Assembly: GCA_963931865.1 (NCBI GenBank)
Contig: OZ007509.1
Coordinates: 19,684,227 to 19,748,226 of the forward strand
Source of the DNA: Axinella damicornis
Taxonomy: Eukaryota; Porifera; Demospongiae; Axinellida; Axinellidae
Length of the DNA: 64,000 nucleotides
Reading direction: 5' to 3'
How positions within the stretch are numbered: the stretch's first letter is position 1; every line of letters begins with the position of its first letter. The translations under genes and the position numbers were made by a program. The notes under the pieces were generated by a model, which saw nothing but the letters and a program-made list of their open reading frames with translations, ran no database searches and was not told where the DNA came from. Below are positions 1 through 10,400 of this stretch, piece after piece.

Positions 1-200
1 CACCGGCCATAGCTTCATGGCCGGTGGCAGGATGGTCTAGCACCGGCCATAGCTTCATGGCCGGTGCCAGGATGGTCTAGCACCAGCCATAGCTTCATGG
101 CCGGTGGCAGGATGGTCTAGCACCGGCCATAGCTTCATGGCCGGTGGCAGGATGGTCTAGCACCGGCCGTAGCTTCATGGCCGGTGGCAGGATGGTCCCA
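1..200. repeat. 40-bp tandem array, each unit a hairpin (5 units)
   Basis: Five consecutive copies of a 40-bp unit run from the window edge to about 200. Each unit starts with CACCGGCCAT, a short spacer, then ATGGCCGGTG, which is the exact reverse complement. Every repeat can therefore fold into a 10-bp stem with a six-base loop, followed by a constant linker (GCAGGATGGTCTAG). Units differ by one or two substitutions. The array continues off the left edge, so its true length is unknown. Confidence 0.9.
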
Positions 201-352
201 GGCTACAGATCATACAGTTCAACACCTCAGTGTGCCACCGCACAATCAAAAAACTACATTTGTGTCGACCCATAGCATCTCACACAAGATAATTGTTAGG
301 TCTAATACAATGTCCCTCCCCCCTCTCCCTCTCCCCTACTGAACACACACAC

Positions 353-1180
353 CTCAGTATAGCGTGCTCCATGTTGAGTTTCTCTTGGTGGCAGCGTGAC
401 AGGTGTGAGGAGAGGGTGGTGAACGTGCCCTCGGACGCCACCTCTACCAACGTCTCCTCCACCACGTGCTGTAAACCCTCACGGTCCTGCTGTAGCTTTT
501 GAAGGTTCTCCGACACCGCACGGGCACTGCGAGCAGCTGATAGATGGAGAGATAGATAGATAACTAGTTAGATAGATTGATAGATAGATCTAAAGGTGGC
601 AACTCGAGTTCAAATCTACCAATAGAGTTTACAGTGTTACAACATCGGTGTTAGTGTGTCAAGGTTGACTTCGTACTGGCTTTAATTGTGGGCGATGATG
701 TCGCCGGAAGTGTTATTGACGCACACCTTGTGTTGTGGCAGCCAACGAGTGGGCATGGCCCTTGAGGTAGGCCGCTCTCCCCTCCCCCTCTCTGCCTCCC
801 TCCACCCTGAGCTGATCAAACCGTGTCTCCAGCTGACGCTGGGTTTCTAGAATGCCCCTTAACTCACTCCCCATCACCTGCATACACATCAAGACACAAA
901 GGAATGGGGTAAGGGGAATGGAGACATATTTCAATACAGAGGCTGCAGTCAAGTGCAGTCAACCATGAAGCTGAATATCCGGTGTTGAATATCTAATCGG
1001 TCATGGTTGGCTGTTCTCCCACTCTCGCGGGCCATACCCCGGCGAAAGTCCGGCCGGCGAGCTCACTCACGGTGTCCACTGCGGACGGCTTCTCGGCGTA
1101 GCTGCTGGGCATGATGCCGCCCAGCACGGCCAGCTGGTCCACACAGTCTTCCAGCACCACGCACACCAACTCTCGCTCCA
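353..1180 (-). CDS. Unrecognised coiled-coil protein (three exons, partial gene)
   Basis: Three minus-strand exons fit together in frame with good GT/AG borders: 1180-1071 (110 nt), 877-727 (151 nt) and 536-353 (184 nt). The first encodes ERELVCVVLEDCVDQLAVLG and on to a GIMPSSY motif. The second is a charged helix around ILETQRQLETRFDQLRVE. The third reads AVSENLQKLQQDREGLQHVV and ends in EKLNMEHAIL. The composition is coiled-coil (heptad-like L/Q/E/R), with no signal peptide or membrane segment. An upstream piece near 1250 (VDLLEMAAK) may belong to a preceding exon, but no good donor was seen. The 3' end was not found in the window. I do not recognise the family; a cytoskeletal or ciliary role would be a guess. 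Confidence 0.55.
540..726. other. Intron between coiled-coil exons
   Basis: AT-richer intron with a degenerate GATA/GATAGATA microsatellite at about 541-595. Nothing else recognised. Confidence 0.5.
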
Positions 1181-1862
1181 CTGGGGAGAGAGGAGAGGGA
1201 GGGAGCGCCCGAGGGGAAGAATGGACTTTCGCAGCCATTTCCAGCAGGTCCACACGGCTTTCTAATCAACGGTAACCATAGCGAAGGGGAATTCCCATGG
1301 TTTATTTGCACGTGCAATCGCGATCGTGATCATTATGATCGATGATCTGAGCGATGATGATCAATAAAGCGATGAAGACTGTGAGGCTGGAACACGCCAC
1401 ACAGCAACGTGTGTGCCAATCTACTTGATCTGAGCTCAGGGTTATGGTGTCCTGAGACACCAAGGTCTTCAGCTTTGGGTACTTACCTGTAGCTGGCTAG
1501 TGGTGGTACCTGTAACCTGAGGAGTGAGGTACTAGGTCCTGGGGAAAGAGCAGCTGGATTAACCAGCTGTCCCACTGTAGATCTCATTAGCTGGATGGCT
1601 GCATCTTCCCTTTGCAAGTGAAGCAATCACAAGTTTACTGATACTCCAACACGACACAGTGGACAATGAGACAATGATTATCTCTACAAAGTCAAGATTC
1701 AAATAACCCTCTCATTCTTGAGAGGACAACCTAACTATTTCCCCAATGTATCCACTGTTGTGAGTTCCAATTCCCATACAGAATATCTGCAATACGGCCT
1801 TCAATATACACAGTAGACTCAAAACCACAGAATTCCAACAACAGATACTCGATACTTCACCT
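1181..1862. other. Intergenic or intronic stretch with no recognised gene
   Basis: No convincing exon, RNA gene or repeat seen beyond a short GATC-rich patch (about 1320-1365, several GATCGATGATC-like words). It ends where the GA minisatellite starts. Confidence 0.4.
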
Positions 1863-2503
1863 GGTGGTATGGAAGGGAGGGAGGACATGTGGAGAGAGAG
1901 GGGACACGTGGAGAGAGAGGGGGGACAGATGGAGAGAGAGGGGACAGGAAGAGACACGGGACAGGGGACACATGGAGAGAGAGGGGACACGTGGGGAGAG
2001 AGGGGACACGCGGGGAGAGAGGGGACACATGGAGAGAGAGAGGGGACACGTGGGGAGAGAGGGGACACGTGGGGAGAGAGGGGACACATGGGGAGAGAGG
2101 GGACACGTGGAGAGAGAGGGAAGAGAGGGGACACGTGGGGAGAGAGGGGACAAGTGGAGAGAGAGGGGGACAGATGGAGAGAGAGGGGACAGGAGACGGG
2201 ACAGGTGGAGAGAGGGGACAGGAGGAGACGGGGAGAGGGGACAGGAGGAGACGGGACAGGAGGAGACAGGGGACAGGTGGAGAGAGGGGACAGGAGGAGA
2301 CGGGACAGGAGGAGACGGGACAGGAGGGGACAGGTGGAGAGAGGGGACAGGGACAGGTGGAGAGAGGGGACAGGTGGAGAGAGGGACAGGAGGAGACGGG
2401 ACAGGAGGAGACAGGGGACAGGTGGAGAGAGGGGACAGGTGGAGATGGGACAGGTGGAGAGAGGGGACACGTGGAGAGAGAGAGGGGACACGTGGGGAGA
2501 CAA
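1863..2503. repeat. GA-rich minisatellite (GGGGACACGTGGAGAGAGA type)
   Basis: About 640 bp of imperfect tandem repeats built from GAGAGAGGGGACACGTGG and GGGACAGGAGGAGAC variants. All frames stay open on both strands (products made only of R/G/E/T or S/P/L/C). These long open frames are a composition artefact, not genes. The array resumes at 2767 after an inserted palindromic element. Confidence 0.9.
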
Positions 2504-2766
2504 GGGGGTGACACTCCCATTGATGCCGTAGTCAGAGCTGCGACCAGGGTCAAGAAATCTTGACCGTCATTTTTGCTGCTTGACCGCATCGCAAAAACAC
2601 TCTTGACCGTTTGACTGCGCTGTATTTCAGCCGTTGACCGCTTGACCGCCGATAGTATACGGAAGAATGCGTAGCGACTGCAGCCTTTCCTTAGTATACG
2701 GGGTCAAGATTCGCTGATAAGCCCAGTCGCAGCTCTGACTACAGCGTGTATGGGAGTGTCACCCCC
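2504..2766. mobile_element. 263-bp inverted-repeat (foldback) element inside the GA minisatellite
   Basis: The left end begins GGGGGTGACACTCCCAT. The right end is its reverse complement ATGGGAGTGTCACCCCC. The arms extend about 45 bp (GTAGTCAGAGCTGCGAC on one side, GTCGCAGCTCTGACTAC on the other). The centre is rich in CTTGACCG words. It interrupts an otherwise continuous GA minisatellite, which supports insertion. No coding capacity. Confidence 0.75.
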
Positions 2767-2990
2767 TTGGGAGAGAGGGGACACGTGGAGAGAGAGGGGA
2801 CACGTGGGAAGAGAGGGGACAAGTGGAGAGAGAGGGGGACAGATGGAGAGAGAGGGGACAGGAGGAGACAGGGGACAGGTGGAGAGAGGGGACAGGAGAC
2901 GGGACAGGTGGAGAGAGGGGACACGTGGAGAGAGAGGGGACACGTGGAGAGAGGGGGGTCAGGTGGAGAGAGAGAGGAGGGTAGCCTCGG
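2767..2990. repeat. GA-rich minisatellite, right part
   Basis: Continuation of the same GGGGACACGTGGAGAGAGA array after the foldback element. It ends in a CCTCGGTCCCAGGC motif (2985-3000), with a matching GCCTGGGACCG at about 3040-3050: a degenerate MITE of the CCCAGGC family. Confidence 0.85.
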
Positions 2991-3537
2991 TCCCAGGCTC
3001 TCTCGTCAAACCCTAGCTGCATGTATGTTGAGGAGACAGCCTGGGACCGATTCAACCTGCATACACATACATCTGTTGTATATAACCATCTCTTACATAA
3101 GAAACTGATGTGTAACACCGAGAGTTCATAACAATGGTAACACCGATGGCAAACATCAAATAATGTAACTAAGTTGTGCTCGTGATGCATCCACAGGATT
3201 ATATTCTCACCTATACATATGGCCAGGTACTTTGTGGGTGTACAGCCCGGACTAGAGGTCAGATGTGGAAGGCAAGGGCAATTCAACAATATTTAGAGGA
3301 GACAGTGGAGTTTCTATGATGTCACTGTCCCAACTATCGTCGAATTGCTGAGCAAGGAGAGTTAGCCGTGTTAGCGTAGCTAGCCGTGTTAGCGTGTAGC
3401 TAGCTAGCTAGCTTCAAGCTGCTTGGGTTTGAAATATTTTTGGCGGGAAGTCGAGGTCAGGTGGCACGCGCATGCGCACCCAGATACATCCGGTTTGGGC
3501 TTAAATACTGAATTTGTGCCTAGTTTTGGCGGGATGT

Positions 3538-3885
3538 CGGGATGGCACACTTGCTAAGCACTTGCTTTACAGCCTGGGGGTTGAGTGTTCGCCTCCCCAA
3601 TAACCGAGTACGAGTCTGGGCCACTCCGTACACACCGGTTCCTGACTTCCCCGCCTAGCAGCTTGAGTACGCCGGTTCCCATCTGACCACCGAAGCTAAA
3701 GAAAGGTGTTCTGGTTGAAAGCAGGTAGCCTCCTGTGATTCCAGTCACCGGCGCCTATCCAGCGCTCCTGAGGCTTACACTTCGGTGTCCGACCTGTCAC
3801 GGAGGGATGGGTTGTTGCTAGGTTGTTTTTTTTCTCCTTTTTTTTTTCCTTTTCTTTTTTCTTTCCTTTTTTTTTTTTCTCTACT
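3538..3885 (+). repeat. SINE-like repeat with tRNA-type promoter and T-rich tail
   Basis: The head resembles a tRNA-derived RNA polymerase III promoter: an A-box-like GATGGCACACTTGCTAAGC, then a B-box-like GGGGTTGAGTGTTCGCC about 35 bp on. The body ends in a T-rich tail (about 3825-3885). A second diverged copy of the body (GAAGCTAGAGGATGTTCTGG through CTGACCTGTCACAGAGGGAT) lies at about 4065-4255, which supports a dispersed repeat. Assignment as a SINE is inference. Confidence 0.5.
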
Positions 3886-4723
3886 GCTAAAATCTCTATT
3901 ATGTATCAAGATTAATTTTGTGCACTGTATGCTTGTTGATAAAGCATTGATATGATATGAGAAGTTGAGAGAACATAAGGTAGCACAAACAGGTCGTGCT
4001 ATTTAGCTACTGAGCTAGCCCAACTTGTTAGGGTTTTCCCTCTCTTTGGTTCATGAAGGTTTAATCACCGAAGCTAGAGGATGTTCTGGGCCAAGCAGTT
4101 GGCCTCTGTGATCCCAGTCATGCCCATCCAGTGCTCCTGTATATAGATAGTCCCAAGTTGTGCCCAGATCCCACCATACGGGCTGGGCACGAGACTAGCG
4201 CTCCAGGCAGCATACTTTGTGTCTGACCTGTCACAGAGGGATGAGAGGTTGCTAGTTATTATTTCTTACCTTTGTCTTGTTCATGGTATGGAAATGAAGT
4301 GGAGGTCTTATCACTAAAATGATTTTCTTGCATGCTTGGCTAACAGGAAATGAGCTATATTAGTACATTCACTGATCAACATGCATGTAATTGACTATAG
4401 TGTTGAGGGACCCAGAGACTTCATTAAGGCTCTGTGTTCTTTCTTCTTAGTTACGCTAATTTGACGTTCAATATCATGTGTTCCAACTGGCCAATTGCAA
4501 ATTACAAAATTGATGTGTACACTGGCAAGGATATACCGACATGGCCGATTAGGTTTCTATTAGCGGCAAGGGCTTAGGAGCCAGATCACGTTCATAGCAA
4601 TGAACAAGGTTTCTGTGTCACCTTCCAATTCCCATCTGTGTGCCACAGTCTGAAGACCATTACATTGCCATTGTATATAATTAGCCATTTAACTGTGACC
4701 GGTTGGACAAGCCACACAGGAAC

Positions 4724-4817
4724 TAGCCTCGTTCCCAGGCTCTCTCCTCAAAAACGGGGAGGAGGTCAGCACTTCTCCTCCCCCTGGTTTCGAGGAGAGA
4801 GCCTGTGACCAAGGTTA
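4724..4817. mobile_element. MITE of the TAGCCTCRTTCCCAGGC family (94 bp)
   Basis: Starts TAGCCTCGTTCCCAGGC and ends with a decayed reverse complement (GCCTGTGACCAAGGTTA). It is flanked by an exact 9-bp direct repeat CACAGGAAC at 4715-4723 and 4818-4826. Non-coding, with a large internal palindrome. Confidence 0.85.
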
Positions 4818-4932
4818 CACAGGAACAAGCAGGTAGCAGCAGCACACGAACCCATGAAGTGGAATACCAGTGAGCTACACGTGAACTCTACTTGATCTGA
4901 GCTCAGAGTGAGCTAGGAGGCCAATACGGTAA

Positions 4933-4977
4933 CCCAGGAGCGCATGAGCCGCCTTCGGCGGCTCATGCGCTCCTGGG
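4933..4977. repeat. Near-perfect 45-bp palindrome
   Basis: The left arm CCCAGGAGCGCATGAGCCGCC is followed by TTC and then its exact reverse complement ending GCGCTCCTGGG. That gives a 21-bp stem with a three-base loop, unlike anything needed for a protein gene. It may be a minimal remnant of a hairpin element. Confidence 0.85.
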
Positions 4978-5238
4978 TAACCTTGTACCCCCCAACGTCT
5001 TCTCACTCTTCTGAAGATGAGCCAGGAGGGCACGATCCAATGGCACGTTCCAACTCCTTACCAAACAAACCAAATGGGAACCAGTACAAAGAACAGGTGG
5101 AGAGAGAACTAACTTGATCGTGATAACATGTAACACAAATGACATCACCATCATTATGACTGAGCACTCAGAATCTGATGGCAAAAGACGTGGGTACATA
5201 ATTTAATGGCTGACTGGTGAATCGATAGCCTGGCTCCA

Positions 5239-6878
5239 TCATAACCATTTAGCCCAGCTATAGTTGTCAAACTGAAAGACGAGGAAGAGTACTAGCCCAG
5301 TGACGAAGAACAATCCGACCACCAGTGCAGGATAGACTGGGATGCTTATTAGCTTGGCCTGTGAAGGTGGGAGGGGGGAGGGAGGGACGGAGGGAGGGAG
5401 TGAGGAGGGAGGGAGGGACGGAGGGAGGGAGGGAGGGAGGGAGAGAGGGACGGATGGAGGGAGGGAGGGACGGATGGGGTAGAGACAGGGGAGGAAAGGA
5501 GGGACGAGAGAGGGAGGGACGGGGGGGGGGGGGGGGAGGGGGGGGGGGGGGGACAGGGGAGGGAAGGACAGGGGACGAGGGAGGGAGAGAGGGAAGGACA
5601 GGGGACGAGGGAGGGAGAGAGGGAAGGACAGGGGACGGGGAAGGAGGGAGGGAAAGGGGAGGAAGATGCTGAACCATAACTCGGCAAGAAATGTCATTGG
5701 TACAAATGACCCACGTTAATGTTGAGTGACGCTGTGAAGGTGACGAGGGAGTCCAGGTCAAGCTGAGGCGTGTCCTTGTAGTTGTAGGGACGGGAGCGTA
5801 TCTCCAGCGCAGTCTTCTTGAGCTTGGTACAGGCGCGTGTAACCCTAGCAGCCTGTGTGAGGAGAGGAGGGAATGGAAAGGGGAGGGATACTTATAAGGT
5901 CACTATTAGTTGCGGGTACTCATTTTAGCAAATCGCTAAAATATTTGAACCCACAAACAATATTACTGGCAGAATGTGATGTCTCGTTGATTGGGGCGAG
6001 CCATAAGCTGGCGGCCTACAAAACAGCCTGGAAGTGAGGCTAGCTGTATACTGGTGGAAGGCTGGAAGTGAGGCTAGCTGTACACCTGGTGGAAGGCTGG
6101 AAGTGAGGCTAGCTGTACACCTGGTGGAAGGCTGGAAGTGAGGCTAGCTGTACACCTGGTGGAAGGCTGGAAGTGAGGCTAGCTGTACACCTGGTGGAAG
6201 GCTGGAAGTGAGGCTAGCTGTACACCTGGTGGAAGGCTGGAAGTGATGCTAGCTGTACACCTGGTGGAAGGCTGGAAGCTATCCAGGAGAAGAAGAGTTT
6301 TCCCTCCTGTTTGCACTAGCCTACCAGCAGTGTGGTTGCCATGTGAACAGATTCTGAGAATCGGTAATACAACAGTTGCAATTAGCTTCGAAAAGAATGC
6401 TAATATACCCAGCAAATCTGTCACCATTTACACCAGTGACTTTAAGGTAGCAGCAAAACATTGGGGATTGTGAGTTTGAGGAGTGAATCACGGAAGAGTC
6501 TGATTCTGCAAGTACCATCAGAGCATGTAGCTCACAGCCACTGTCATTTCCATTGCAATATGTACGGATAGGCTTTTAAGATTAGGCCATTCAAGAGAAC
6601 AGAACACAGGTGGTACATTGTTCCAGCTGCATTTTAGAGAACTACCAGAAGTCATAACACTCAGGTTGCTCATCACGTGTATTGTGGTAAAGTGCTGACC
6701 TGTATGAGTGGTACAGCGAGGCATGCTGACCTGTATGAGTGGTACTGCGAGGCGTGCTGACCTGTATGAGTGGTACTGCGAGGCTGGCTGTCCACTGTAT
6801 TGCAGCAAGGATGCCTGCGGTTGCCGAGAACACCAGATCAGTTTCAGGCCTCAGCTGCTGGAGGCCATAGAATGCTGT

Positions 6879-6915
<37 letters not shown>

Positions 6916-7069
6916 GGGAGGTTTACCAAATGAAACGTTTACTGTGGAGGCACACAAACTCAGTTCACAATTAATTTGGTAAATCTGAGACTCAGGGGGA
7001 CAAAGTTTGCACATACAATTTTACAGTAAAATTGTGTGTGCAAACTTTGTCCCCCTGAGTGTGTGTGGG

Positions 7070-7101
<32 letters not shown>

Positions 7102-7381
7102 AGGAAGAAGTGAGAAGGGGCTGGGAAGGGAAGTATGTGGGGGAGGAGGGAGGGAGGGGTAAGTGTACCATTCACAGATGAGGTGAGGAAGATGAAGAGC
7201 AAGATGGTGACGGCACGAGCCAGGTGGCTGTTGAGCTGACTCAGGAACTCTCGTGCATTCTTCATCTCCTAGAGAAACAAACAAAATTGCATCAAACTCG
7301 ATCAGTTTCCCCTAGCCTTGCACCCAAGTAGGTGATCACTGCACACACAAATACGTACACACTCACATGCACACTTACACA

Positions 7382-7422
<41 letters not shown>

Positions 7423-10400
7423 CACGCACACATATACACAGTACACGCACACATATGCACACACACACACTACTTCACTTGGAACAATGCTAAAATAGCA
7501 GAATAGACACACAGTCCCAATCGACCTTACTTGGAACAATGCTAAACAAAACATCACATGGTTTCACGCCACAGTGAACAGAGACCCACAGTGTGGACCC
7601 ACCACTCGAGTGAACAGTAAGAGTCCTTTATTATGCAGAATATTGTTTTCCCCTACCCGGGAGTGCAAAAAAAACGTTTATTCAATGCAAGGGATATTTG
7701 TAATTTGCTCTTAAATCATCTTGAATGCAGTAATTTCATTCATACATGTTCACATTTGTATCTGGGGAATGATTCTTGAAAGTGAAAACTGTACTAGAGG
7801 GTGATTTCAAGGCACTGTAGGTAACCTTGCTACCAGCAATCAAGCATCTTGGAGAGGATGATAATTGAGTGATGTACGGATATCTTTAGCCTAGTTCCCA
7901 GGCCTGAGAGATAGAGGAGAAAAGGGCCTGTGTTTGCACAGTTGCACCGGGCCCTTTTCGGCCCTTTTCTCCTCCCTCTCTCGGGCCTGGGAATGAGGCT
8001 AGGATATCTTATGACCTGTCAACTGCGTAAGGTCAAGATATGGCTCAACCCTCCACCCTGCGCAAATGGAGCAACACTTGTACCAGGAATGGGAGAGCAT
8101 GTTTCTTTATCAGGGGAGAAACATCATATCTACTTTGATGCCATTCACATGGTACAATGTACCAGCCACACAGAGAACAGCCAAGTAGATCTTAAGAGTG
8201 TCTCTGCACCACCCTACAATACCTCATTAGCTAGAACACTGGCCCCCTACTGATCATACGGCAAGAAACAGAAGCTGGGATGATGGCGGCCAGGGAATGA
8301 GGCCAGTGGCGGCCTGGGAATGAGGCCAGTGGTGTCTGGGAATGAGGTTATATTGTATTGGTGCAGAATGTGCCGTACCTTGATGGACTGGTCGATCTCC
8401 CACTCCTTGGTCTGCATGCGGTCGCAGATGTTGCGGAAGAGGTAGACCAGGAGCTGGCACTGGATGCTGTAGTTGATCACCACTGCGGTGTAGGCAATGT
8501 CCAGGACAATGAAGCCGACTATGGTGATGATGACCAGGATCCATCGGACCACAGGACTGGAACTGGGAGGAGGAAGGAGAGGGGGGGAATGTACTGAAGA
8601 GACTGCACGTACCTGCAGACTGCAGCAGGTGATGGATTCAGACAAAAGCAGGTGAGGGAGGAAGGAGGAAACCACCTTCCACTCCCCCCCCCCCCCCCCC
8701 CCCCCATACCCCACCCTCCCAGCCCCTCCCTCTCTCCCACCCATCCACCTTCCCTCCCTGCCCCTCCCTCCCTTCCTCCCTCCCACCATCCCCACCCTTC
8801 CCTCCCCTTCCCTTACCCACCCCTCCCTCCTTCTCTCCCACCATCCCCACCCTTCCCTCCCCTTCCCTTACCCCACCCCTCCCTCCTTCCCTCTCTCCAT
8901 CCTCCACCACACACACCTCTCCACTCCTGCTGATAACTCGGTATCCACTCGATACGTGTTTCCTGGCTCAGTAGATGGAGGCTGAAGACTCGGAATATGC
9001 TGGCACCGAGGGAGAAGATGATCCAGAACAGACCCAGGGATATCAGAAACCTGGGGAGAGAGGGAGGAGGGAGAGGAGGGAGGAGAGAGGAAGGGAGGGA
9101 GGAGGGAGGGAGGGAGGGACAGAGGGAGGGAGAGAGGGAGGGAGGGAGGGAGGGAGGGAGGGAGGAGGGAGGGAGGAGGGAGGGAGGGAGGGAGGGAGGG
9201 AGGGAGGGAGGGAGGGAGGGAGGGAAGGAGAGAGGAGGGAGGGAGGGAGGGAGGGATGGAGGGAGAGAGGGAAGGAGAGAGAGAGGGAGGGAGGGGGGAG
9301 GGAAGGAGGGAGGGAGGGAGGGAGGGAGGGAGGGATGGGAGGGAAGGAGAGAGGAGGGAGGGAGGGAGGGAGGGATGGAGGGAGGAGGGAGAGAGGAAGG
9401 AGGGAGGAGGGAGGGAGGGAGGGACAGAGGGAGGGAGAGAGGGAGGGAGGGAGGGAGGGAGGGAGGGAGGGAGGGAGGGAGGGAGGGAGGGAGGGAAGGA
9501 GAGAGGAGGGAGGGAGGGAGGGAGGGATGGAGGGAGAGAGGGAAGGAGAGAGAGAGGGAGGGAGGGGGGAGGAAGGAGGGAGGGAGGGAGGGAGGGAGGG
9601 AGGGAGGGAGGAGGGAGGGAGGGAAGGGAGGGCTTACATGCAGTGTATTGACAGTGTAATGGAAGCGTTTGTATCGCTCACTGGAGAGTGATGGTGAGTC
9701 TCTTGTGTGAGTAGCGCCCGTGCCTGGTGATGTGACCAAGAAACACCTGCATGAGAGTCATGAGAGAGAGAGAGAGAGCCAGAGACGCCATGGCAAGGAG
9801 CCTTGTAGTGAACAGATGACTAGGGCCAGGCACTGGCATGGCTTGCTGGGCCCCAACTGGATGCCTACTACAGTCTAGTCCTATATGAATCTCCATATCA
9901 CTTCCAGTTATTCTTTCAGCTGCTTATGCTCAGACTGTACAGGATTTCACAGCTAAAACCTTGAGTGGAGCAGTGTTGTAGGAATTCACTTCAGACATAA
10001 TTACGGTTCCTTATGGCTATTACTAGCCATTACATTTTACATAGATTCTTAGACAGTAACACCACTGACCAGTGACCAGTGACCGCTTTCCTATACGCTG
10101 TCATAGCTGCACATAATATTATAACCCAGGGAAGTATCAGGATGTAATTTCATATCTAAAAAAACAGTATTAACATTACTACAACGCTGGTGTGGAGAGA
10201 GAGGATCAGTGATAGCATTTCGTGGATCAATGCACTCACGGCCTCAGTGAGGGTGGAGAGCTGCTCGGTCTGCACCCAGCGGAAGATGTAGAGCCCGTAG
10301 ACGAAGGCAGAGATGAGGAGGATGTCGGGGATGATGAAGGTGGTGAGGATGTGGCGCTCACACTCCACATCGTAGTACGTCTCGTTACTGCTGTTGAACT

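Noticed and set aside
1712..2589. Several open frames of 200-260 codons on both strands (Ser/Pro/Leu/Cys or Arg/Gly/Glu-rich)
   Set aside because: They are produced by the GA minisatellite, which lacks stop codons in every frame. There is no start context, splice structure or recognisable domain.
3538..3620. A functional tRNA gene
   Set aside because: A- and B-box-like words are present, but no complete cloverleaf or CCA-proximal acceptor stem could be formed. Better explained as a tRNA-derived SINE head.
8813..9739. 308-codon Ser/Pro/Leu frame and matching 238-codon Glu/Gly/Arg frame
   Set aside because: Translation of a (GGGA)n tract in an intron of the membrane-protein gene.
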